64,000 bases of DNA from RQOF01 sp964461135 (lineage in GTDB: Bacteria; Calditrichota; Calditrichia; RBG-13-44-9): NCBI GenBank assembly GCA_964461135.1, contig CAYWTB010000016.1, forward strand, positions 1 through 64,000, written 5' to 3'. The notes under the pieces are model-generated. The model worked only from the letters and a program-made list of their open reading frames with translations, made no database searches and was not told the DNA's origin. Below, piece by piece: positions 53,773 through 61,203 of this stretch (positions within the stretch are counted from its first letter, which is position 1; each line of letters starts with the position of its first letter). The translations under genes were made by a program, and so were the position numbers.

Positions 53773-56058
53773 ATGAAATTTATACATCTGTCTATTTTAT
53801 TACTGTTGAATACTGCGGTACTAACAGCCCAGAGCGAATTCCGGGTAAATTCTTATCTTGACTCCGCCCAGCACGAACCGGCCATAGCCCGGGATGCCTC
53901 CGGAAATTACGTGGTGGTATGGACATCGGAATCGCAGGTTGACTCTGTTTCGCAGGGAGATATCTTCCTGCAGCTGTTTGATAATCAGGATCAGATGATC
54001 GGCGGCGAAATACAGGTAAATTCCCACACGGCCAGTGAACAGGAAAAACCGGCAGTTGACATGGCGCCCGGCGGAGAATTTGTGGTGGTTTGGGCATCCG
54101 TAACGGATTTTACAGACAACTATGATATCTATGGCCAGATATTTCGTAATAATTCACCATTCGGCTCAAATTTCAGGATTAATACGGAAGTCGCTTACGC
54201 CCAATCCCGGCCCGATCTGGTCATGTATCCTGATGGCCGTTTTATTGTGGTATGGGATTCCTGGTTTCAGGATGGCAGCGACCGGGGGGTTTTTGGCCAG
54301 CGTTTCACTTCCGACGGCCTGAAAAACGGTCCGGAATTTTCAGTTAATACCACCACTGCTTACAGCCAGGCCCGGCCTTCTCTGGCACTGACCGGCAACG
54401 GTGAATTTGTGGTCATCTGGGAATCCTGGAAACAGGATATTGTCACGCTCGATGGTTACGGACTATTCGGACAACGCTTTGATGCCGCTGCCAATAAAAT
54501 TGGAGGCGAGTTTCAAATTAATACCTATACCAATGATTATCAGTGGCTGGGGGATATCCTGGGATTTGATGATGGCAGTTTCGTGGTGGCATGGTGCAGC
54601 TGGGAACAGGATGGAGATGACGGGGGCATATATCTGCAGAGATTCGGGCCGCAGGGTTCCAAATCCGCTTCCGAAATAAGGATAAACAGCAGTACCGCTT
54701 TTTATCAATGGCTTCCCCGGTTTGCAAAACTATCCGGTGATAATTTTGCCGTTATCTGGTCCAGCTGGAAACAGGATGGTGACCGTGAAGGAGTGTATGC
54801 AAAAATTTTTGATCGTGATGGAAAAGAGCTGGCTTTCGAAAGCAGGATTAACCTCACCACGCAGAATTTTCAGTGGGAACCGGTGGCCATCGGCGGATCA
54901 TCAGAGATGGAGATTGTGGCGGTCTGGTCCAGCTGCAGCGGGCCTGGGATCGATTATGATGTGATAGCCAGGCGGATGGAACTGTCCTCTCCCACCGGCT
55001 ATATGAATCCCAATACCGTCAGTCATCCCACCGGACGTACAACCAGTGAAGTGGTTGTTCACGTGTTTGACAGCACCGCTGTTACCGGCGAAAGCTACCA
55101 GGTCACCTTTCAGGTTCCGGACAGCCTTCCCGCATCCATGAATATCCAGAATTTAAGCACTTCGCAAATGACAATATCTGATTACACCTTTTACGGGGGG
55201 GCTGGATTTTTCTACCTGACGCCGGTTTTCGAAGGAATTGCCGTGGAAATAAAACCAGTATTTGAACTGGACATAAATACCGATCAATCCCATTTCATTA
55301 ACCATACCGGCAGTAATCTTTCTTTTGATATCTCAGCGGTTAATGACAATCTAAAACATATCGTTCCCATAAATGTGGTGCTGGTCTGGGGCAGTACTGA
55401 TACCCTTCCCAACGGCCGATATGCGACTCCACTGGATACCGCCATGTCCATTGCTGCAAAATTCGAGGTGCAGGTTCCCTTCCGGGCCTGGGATCTGACC
55501 GAAAATCAACCTCTGGGAATGTGGGTAATAGAGACCTCCGGTACCTACAATCAACGCTGGGATCCTCATGAGACTATCCGGATCCTCACGCCACCTCCTA
55601 ATTCAACACGTCTTGGCGAATCTCATGCGCAGGTCGTGCCGGTGGTGCCAACCGGGACCCTAATATTACCCGGCATCAGCGACTCCATTATGATCTATAC
55701 TCAGCGTCCCCTCACAGATCAGGATACCATCCGCTTTGTAGCAGATCCATCAGGCATCATTACCGGGCTGGAAAATAAAGGTCAGCAGCAACCTCTTCGC
55801 TTTTCCCTGGAAAATAATTATCCCAATCCGTTCAATCCAGCCACCACCATTCCCTTTACAGTAGACAGGAGTGGGCGGGTGAAGCTCACGGTGTATAATA
55901 TCCTGGGGCAAAAAGTGGCTACCTTACAGGACGGATATTTAAGCCCGGGCCGTCACCGGGCTTTATTCAATGCCGCCGGCCTGGCCTCCGGTATATACCT
56001 GTACAATCTAGCCCGGGATAATTACAGCATTACCCGGAAAATGATCCTTCTAAAATAA
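53773..56058 (+). CDS. Secreted seven-repeat beta-propeller protein with T9SS signal
   Basis: The protein is about 761 residues with a signal peptide. About seven repeats of roughly 50 residues carry the core EFVVVW.S....D.....G...Q.F (for example GEFVVVWASVTD, GRFIVVWDSWFQDG, GEFVVIWESWKQD, GSFVVAWCSWEQDG, DNFAVIWSSWKQDG). They predict a seven-bladed propeller over about 1-400, followed by beta-sandwich regions and a type A T9SS domain (NYPNPFNP near 680, ending KMILLK). The start is the ATG at 53773 (GAGGTG upstream); the frame extends back into the dipeptidase gene and should not be used. It is the last gene of the plus-strand unit. Function unknown. Confidence 0.82.
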   Translation: MKFIHLSILLLLNTAVLTAQSEFRVNSYLDSAQHEPAIARDASGNYVVVWTSESQVDSVSQGDIFLQLFDNQDQMIGGEIQVNSHTASEQEKPAVDMAPGGEFVVVWASVTDFTDNYDIYGQIFRNNSPFGSNFRINTEVAYAQSRPDLVMYPDGRFIVVWDSWFQDGSDRGVFGQRFTSDGLKNGPEFSVNTTTAYSQARPSLALTGNGEFVVIWESWKQDIVTLDGYGLFGQRFDAAANKIGGEFQINTYTNDYQWLGDILGFDDGSFVVAWCSWEQDGDDGGIYLQRFGPQGSKSASEIRINSSTAFYQWLPRFAKLSGDNFAVIWSSWKQDGDREGVYAKIFDRDGKELAFESRINLTTQNFQWEPVAIGGSSEMEIVAVWSSCSGPGIDYDVIARRMELSSPTGYMNPNTVSHPTGRTTSEVVVHVFDSTAVTGESYQVTFQVPDSLPASMNIQNLSTSQMTISDYTFYGGAGFFYLTPVFEGIAVEIKPVFELDINTDQSHFINHTGSNLSFDISAVNDNLKHIVPINVVLVWGSTDTLPNGRYATPLDTAMSIAAKFEVQVPFRAWDLTENQPLGMWVIETSGTYNQRWDPHETIRILTPPPNSTRLGESHAQVVPVVPTGTLILPGISDSIMIYTQRPLTDQDTIRFVADPSGIITGLENKGQQQPLRFSLENNYPNPFNPATTIPFTVDRSGRVKLTVYNILGQKVATLQDGYLSPGRHRALFNAAGLASGIYLYNLARDNYSITRKMILLK

Positions 56059-56283
56059 AGTCTGGTGGTCGACGCAGAATATTTTTAGACAGGATTAACA
56101 GGATATTATACGGATGACTCAGATTTTTTGGATAAAATGTTTGGGATTTTGAGAAGAGATTCGAGAATGCCTTTTACTTATTATAACCTTTAAATATTTC
56201 ATCTTCTAGAAACAAATTCAGGTACACCAATTTCGATTATATTCTAAATAAAAGCAGGTCCCGGGAATATTATATAATTTAAA

Positions 56284-56345
56284 GTAATTAATGGATTTAC
56301 TAACCTCCCCCTGTTTCCCCTGTCTGGCTGCCGGACAGGCCCTCC
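56284..56345. repeat. Block similar to the core of the 5' intergenic element, inverted
   Basis: On the minus strand it reads CAGGGG, GAAACAGGGGGAGGTTAGTA, then AATCCATTAATTAC. This resembles GAGGAAACAGGAGGAGTTCA followed by GTAAGTTTAATAATTAC at 63658-63692 and the matching block of copy A near 2695-2726. The flanks do not obviously match. Confidence 0.45.
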
Positions 56346-56471
56346 TTTGTAACTGATCCTTATACATAACACAGTATTCTGGACACTGGAGTATCATCCC
56401 TCCCTTGGGACTTTGTGTGATGAAGGTATTTCCCATATCCTATATTATCCTTTGTTGGTTTTTATTGACCT

Positions 56472-56637
56472 TCAGAAAAAATCTGAAGAAATTCCAGTGC
56501 ACCGAGCACAAAAATTCTTTCTGTTTGAGCTAGCACTCAATAGATACAAAAAACTTTGATGTCTATTAGACTATTGAGTGCGAGCGAGTTTAAGAATTTT
56601 AGGGAGGTGCATCGCTGAATTTCCAGATTTTTTCTGA
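56472..56637. repeat. 166-bp imperfect inverted repeat (long hairpin)
   Basis: The left arm begins TCAGAAAAAATCTG and contains GTGCACCGAGCA, AAAATTCTT and GCACTCAATAG. The right arm, reverse-complemented, has the same blocks in the same order (TCAGAAAAAATCTGG, GATGCACCTC, AAAATTCTTAAAC, GCACTCAATAG). It is followed by the GGTTCTTTTG...CAAAAGAACA hairpin. Repeats of this style are dispersed in FCB genomes; no ORF is present. Confidence 0.7.
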
Positions 56638-56986
56638 CAGTCTTGATTTTTTGGTTCTTTTGCATCAAGGCAAAAGAACATATAAAAAAACCAAAAGTAA
56701 TTTGAAATATTAGAAGATACAGTACAATCCAGCTTAGTAAATTTATTTTGATTTCATCATTTGATCATACAGGCAACTGGTAAGATAAAATTGTTTTACT
56801 TATCCCTAAAACCCCTGTCTGGCCGCCCTGCCTGCAGCAGGCAGGCAGGCTTCCCTAATACAATAGCGAAGGAATTTTCACAATGCTTTTGCCTACTATC
56901 CGGAATAATTTGACGAACATAATTAGTTGTAAAAAGGGGCGAGGACGGATTTTTCTGATAAAAAGGGTATGTATTTTCTGAACAAC

Positions 56987-58246
56987 TCATGGATTTTCAT
57001 TCATAAACCGGTTCAAATTCGGCAGACAAGGTCGCTCCCTATCAGATTCATAGTCATAAATCACCCGACCCAATTCCGCCAGAAATGGTAAACCTATTTC
57101 ATCATATTCATAGGTATCATCATTATAAATCCGGTTCTCATTCACCTGAATAACCGCCGTTAGCAGAAATTCCACCTTCTTATCAAGATCTATGATATAA
57201 GCATTGTCGATTAAATAGCCATAGGCCTGTCCGCTTTTATTGAATATCCTGATATTTGATGGAATTATCTGCCGGCTGTTCAAGTACATAAAAAATTTAA
57301 GATAACCATCGGGATATTCGGTGGTATCCCGGTAAGCGGTTATTTCGCTTTGACGGGGAAGCATGGACATGTAAGTATAGAGAAAACGATAATCATCGGC
57401 CGTAAGATCAAATACTCCACCGGAATCAGGCGGATCGGGATAGATAACCGCTTTCAGAATATTCTGCAGATCAGGTACAGAGAGGTAATTGGAATAACTG
57501 AAATCAATGGGATGGTGAACCAGTTCGCCGTTCCGGTAATATCCGATCCCCTGTTTCACTCCTTTCATTTTCACCTGCAATGTTTCCGGATTTATCACTA
57601 CAGGTTGATGGTAAAGGGTCCGGTCATTTTCAAAAAAAGTTATGGGATTGGTGGCACGGTTTTCCAGAGTAGAAAGCCCCGATTCCAGACGCCGGATAAT
57701 CCGCACATCTGTGTATCCTTTGGCCCACAAGGTCCGGTTGATGTACTGCTGGCCCAGAAATTCGTACAATCGATTAAAAGCATCATTATCACTAACCAGG
57801 AATATTTTCTTAATAAAATGGGCTATGGACGGCAGGTTGTTACTGGCCGTTGAATCATTATATTCCCGGCTTTGTCCGCTGTAGGCGCTGTCTATGCGCA
57901 TTGAGGTATATTTGTTTAGACCAGGTATATTCAGCAGATTTATTTTTTCCAGGGCCAGCACTGCCACCGGCAGTTTGACGGTACTTGCCGGATAAAAATA
58001 TTCCCGGTTATTCACATGGTATTGAAAGGAGTGAAAATGTGGCTGATTCAGACTGTCCCGGTCAATGCACGTATACAGGATCTGCAAGCGGAATTTTTCC
58101 GGATTGTTTAATATTCCTGCAAACTTTGGCATATTTTTCTTGAGCAGATCCGGCAGGAAAATATCATCCTGACGGTTTCTGTTTGTACAGTGTGATACCA
58201 GTATCGCTATAAAAATCAGGATAAACCAGAAAACGGATTTTTTCAT
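56987..58246 (-). CDS. Lipoprotein serine hydrolase, class A beta-lactamase-like
   Basis: The protein is about 419 residues with a lipoprotein signal peptide (lipobox LVSHC). A penicillin-interacting serine-hydrolase fold is shown by STVK (S90, K93, counting from the first Met of the frame), SDN (154-156) and KSG (near 336), the three motifs of the class A beta-lactamase/PF13354 family. It is longer than a true class A beta-lactamase (about 290), with extra segments between the motifs, and is not part of a resistance cassette. Likely roles are a wall-peptide amidase or carboxypeptidase, or a beta-lactamase; sequence alone cannot decide. No strong ribosome-binding site is visible and both ATGs (58252, 58246) are plausible. 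Confidence 0.78.
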   Translation of the reverse strand: MKKSVFWFILIFIAILVSHCTNRNRQDDIFLPDLLKKNMPKFAGILNNPEKFRLQILYTCIDRDSLNQPHFHSFQYHVNNREYFYPASTVKLPVAVLALEKINLLNIPGLNKYTSMRIDSAYSGQSREYNDSTASNNLPSIAHFIKKIFLVSDNDAFNRLYEFLGQQYINRTLWAKGYTDVRIIRRLESGLSTLENRATNPITFFENDRTLYHQPVVINPETLQVKMKGVKQGIGYYRNGELVHHPIDFSYSNYLSVPDLQNILKAVIYPDPPDSGGVFDLTADDYRFLYTYMSMLPRQSEITAYRDTTEYPDGYLKFFMYLNSRQIIPSNIRIFNKSGQAYGYLIDNAYIIDLDKKVEFLLTAVIQVNENRIYNDDTYEYDEIGLPFLAELGRVIYDYESDRERPCLPNLNRFMNENP

Positions 58247-58672
58247 ATTCATATGATATATGTTGCTTAATGGTTAGAAGGTTTAATGTGAACAAGTTAT
58301 TAGCTCCCACACGAAGTACAGCAATTCATAAATACAATAACATAAATTTTAGACGGGATTAATGCCACAGGCATCACTATGTGACAGGACTCAATAATAA
58401 TTTAAATCCTATAAATCACACATCATAATTTTAAACCAACAGCTCACTCCTGCACCCCGAATGTTAAAAACGGTTGTTAACTATTTGCCGGTTTCAGCCT
58501 ACACATGGTGAGAATCAATTTGGGGCAGAGGTTTTATCCAGTATATTAACCTGTACATTTTCTACAAAATATGCGAATAAACCCGATGAAATTCTATTTT
58601 TTTAATCCTGTTCATCCAGTCTAATATGAATACATTTCATGATTTATGAAAAAATACTCCTTCGGATTCCCC
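58247..58672. other. Intergenic gap with dispersed words, otherwise empty
   Basis: The 426 AT-rich bases lie between two minus-strand genes. Near 58598-58621 is TTAATCCTGTTCATCCAGTC, the complement of the dispersed ACAGGATTAA word also seen near 3016 and 56090. No gene or convincing promoter was seen. Confidence 0.4.
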
Positions 58673-61165
58673 TCAGCGTAGTAGGGACATCTTGCCGGAA
58701 AGAGATTGTTCTCCTGCTGTTAAACGATAAATATACACTCCGGAGGGCACTGACTGACCCCTTTTATTTAAACCGTTCCAGATTACACTGTACTGGCCGG
58801 GCGGCTTATTTTCATTCAGTAAAGTAATTATTTTGCGTCCCAACACATCAAAAATCTCCAGCCTGGTATGCACCATTCCACCAGCGGGTATGGTAAATGT
58901 GATGGAGGTAGAGGGATTGAAGGGATTGGGAAAATTCTGGCTCAACTTGAATTGGCCGGGGATCCCATCAGGCCCTGTAGAAGTGAGAGCAGAGGGATGA
59001 CCAAAAAACTGCAGTATGCGGGCCATCAGGCTGTCCCGGGTACCGGACGGATAGAAGGTTTCAAATGGAACAGCCAGGTATACCAGCTTCCCGGGCACGG
59101 TACCTGTTCCGAACGTCCCCTGGAACTGAATTCCCGCCCCGCCGTATGTTGCCGGAGTAAAACCGTTGTGGGTCATACATTGTATAGAACCATCGATCGG
59201 ACGGATGCCATCCGGATAATCCACGTCATAAGATCCCTGTGAACCGTCATCAAATAGAAGATTTAGAAGATCATCAAATATAGAGGACGTAACACCAGAT
59301 ACCGTATGGGTTGGTACACGGTCCAGCACATATTCCGCCTTCAGATAATCACGGTAAAATGCTTTATCCTCACTACTGCCCTGTTCCACCAGATCGTAAC
59401 CGATTTCCGATCCTGACACAAAGAAATTGCCACCATTTCTCAGGAAAATAGATACCCGTTGCTGTTCGGCTATACTGAAACTCTCATCGGTGGTTCCCTC
59501 TTCCCCGGAAATCCAGATGACCACATCATAATTCGGCAGCGAAATGATGCCGTCAATGATGCATTCATTGGAACAGGAATCAAAAACCCGGCCTTCCCTG
59601 ACTACGGAAGGGGCAAATCTGTTAATATAATTGAAATTATTAACCGTACCGCTGACCCGGTCAAAACCGTTTACAATTATAATATCCGCCTGTGCAGACG
59701 ATGGTTTTACAGCCAGCACTTCTGTGGGGAGGCTTTCTCCATTGCCATTAACTGCAGAAAATTTAAAATAATAAAGTGAATCGGGTGACAGTGCGTTCAG
59801 GACTATATCCGGATTGGGAAAATCAGTACCTGTATCAAAACTATTACCATCAGTACTTTTGTACAGACGATATCCAGTTGCCCCGGCTGCCGGTGAAACG
59901 GTAACCGCGGAACTGTAGTTGCCCAGGTTTGTAATCCGGAAATTCACCGGTCTGAGCGGCGGACTGCTGGAACCGAATGCATTGGCAAGTGCGGCCTGTA
60001 ATTCCTGCCGCTGCCCGTCATAACTGAGAGCCCAGATGGCCACCCCCCTTAAATTGTCCTGATTGATAAGATTGAATTTAAGGGCAAGGCTCAGACTGTC
60101 ATCATACCATCCCTGATACCACAGAGAATTATCGGAATATTTATACCAGGGAGTTTGCGACTCCGGTTCCCATAAGCGTCCGTAATACAGAGCATTTACA
60201 TACGCCGTACTGTAGAAAATAGCGGTTCCGGATGACAGGGAGGGAGAATTGAGCCCGTCATCTGCAGTATTCCATTCAAAACCGTAGAAAGGAACACTGA
60301 GTATAAGCTTACTGACATTCTGTAATGTTTTATCAAGATAATCTTCCACCGTCCAGGACACACAATACGTTCCCCAGAGGGGACCTCCGGTAAGAGGTGC
60401 AACCGGCCCGGCATTGGGAGCAGTACGCCAGTGAAAGTCATATCCCTGCATGATCAAACCATCGGTTACGCGGACAAGATTATAATAATCGAAGGCATTG
60501 CTCCAGTCTACCGCCGGGGTAAAAATTGTCACATAGGAACCCGGGATGGTAAAGTGGAAGGTTGTGGCCAGCTCTGTCATAAAATCCGTTAATCCCTGCC
60601 GTGCGGAGGATGGAACTCCTTCAAAATCGATGGTAACCCCATCGGCATTGGCATTCTGAACCTGGGTCAGCAGGTTAGTTACCAGGTTGGTGCGGCTGGA
60701 AGGAGAATTAAGCAGTGTTCCCAGTTTGGTACGATCAAACAGGATCACGGTTAATACTACCCTCACCCCTTCCGAATGGGCCTGGTTTATGAGCCCGGCT
60801 GCCGGCCAGTTATGCAAATTGACGATGTTGCCTGACTCATTGATATCTGCACCGAAGTAGGCAATGGTAGTCAACAGGCTGTAATTCAGATTCGGATAAT
60901 AGGAATAGACCCAATAAGGCAAATAACCAAATACTTCCCTTCCCGGCGGGACTTCCCTAGGAATTAAATCCATCGGCCGGCCCTCAAAAACAGGCGCGTT
61001 CTGTTGAGGTACATAATTCCGGTATTCTTCCCATTCCACCTGATGGATACTTTTTGAGCTTTTCATCCCGGCAAAAAACTCCTCAGAGTTCGCAGACCAT
61101 AAAACACTTGAGGTACTCAACATTACCACCAGTATCAAAATATTTTCTATTCTGCTCAATACCAT
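58673..61165 (-). CDS. Secreted GH18-type glycosidase with fn3, accessory domain and T9SS signal
   Basis: The 830-residue protein has a signal peptide. The GH18 domain (about 65-400) has VFGYLPYWVY, VVLTVILFD, DGVTIDFEG (catalytic Glu and central Asp present, the third Asp replaced by Thr as in YaaH/SleL-like wall hydrolases) and LILSVPFYGFEW. A fibronectin III domain follows (about 410-490), then a roughly 220-residue accessory domain (about 495-715; IIVNGFDRVSG, NYDVVIWISGEEGT, NGGNFFVSGSEIGYDL) that recurs in the neighbouring M23 protein, and a type A T9SS domain ending KMSLLR. It probably cuts GlcNAc-containing polymers, peptidoglycan or chitin. It is the second gene of a two-gene operon, 38 bp after the M23 gene. 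Confidence 0.85.
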   Translation of the reverse strand: MVLSRIENILILVVMLSTSSVLWSANSEEFFAGMKSSKSIHQVEWEEYRNYVPQQNAPVFEGRPMDLIPREVPPGREVFGYLPYWVYSYYPNLNYSLLTTIAYFGADINESGNIVNLHNWPAAGLINQAHSEGVRVVLTVILFDRTKLGTLLNSPSSRTNLVTNLLTQVQNANADGVTIDFEGVPSSARQGLTDFMTELATTFHFTIPGSYVTIFTPAVDWSNAFDYYNLVRVTDGLIMQGYDFHWRTAPNAGPVAPLTGGPLWGTYCVSWTVEDYLDKTLQNVSKLILSVPFYGFEWNTADDGLNSPSLSSGTAIFYSTAYVNALYYGRLWEPESQTPWYKYSDNSLWYQGWYDDSLSLALKFNLINQDNLRGVAIWALSYDGQRQELQAALANAFGSSSPPLRPVNFRITNLGNYSSAVTVSPAAGATGYRLYKSTDGNSFDTGTDFPNPDIVLNALSPDSLYYFKFSAVNGNGESLPTEVLAVKPSSAQADIIIVNGFDRVSGTVNNFNYINRFAPSVVREGRVFDSCSNECIIDGIISLPNYDVVIWISGEEGTTDESFSIAEQQRVSIFLRNGGNFFVSGSEIGYDLVEQGSSEDKAFYRDYLKAEYVLDRVPTHTVSGVTSSIFDDLLNLLFDDGSQGSYDVDYPDGIRPIDGSIQCMTHNGFTPATYGGAGIQFQGTFGTGTVPGKLVYLAVPFETFYPSGTRDSLMARILQFFGHPSALTSTGPDGIPGQFKLSQNFPNPFNPSTSITFTIPAGGMVHTRLEIFDVLGRKIITLLNENKPPGQYSVIWNGLNKRGQSVPSGVYIYRLTAGEQSLSGKMSLLR

Positions 61166-61203
61166 AGTTTAATATCCCTTCCCTGGCACATTATTCGGAC
61201 GTT

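Larger units (their letters stand above)
56059..56986. other. Repeat-rich convergent intergenic region
   Basis: The 928 bases separate the convergent genes ending at 56058 and 56987. They hold a dispersed word (GACAGGATTAACAGGAT near 56090), a block related to the 5' element (56284-56345), a long imperfect hairpin (56472-56637), a further hairpin GTTCTTTTGC/GCAAAAGAAC near 56656-56681, and a GC-rich palindrome CCTGCCTGC/GCAGGCAGG near 56830. No gene is credible here. Confidence 0.6.

Noticed and set aside
56218..56436. 72-codon minus-strand frame in the convergent gap.
   Set aside because: It spans a dispersed repeat block (56284-56345) and has no protein-like features.
56987..58246. Antibiotic-resistance class A beta-lactamase.
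   Set aside because: The three motifs are present, but the protein is over 100 residues too long, is a lipoprotein and has no resistance context; a wall-related serine hydrolase is the safer call.
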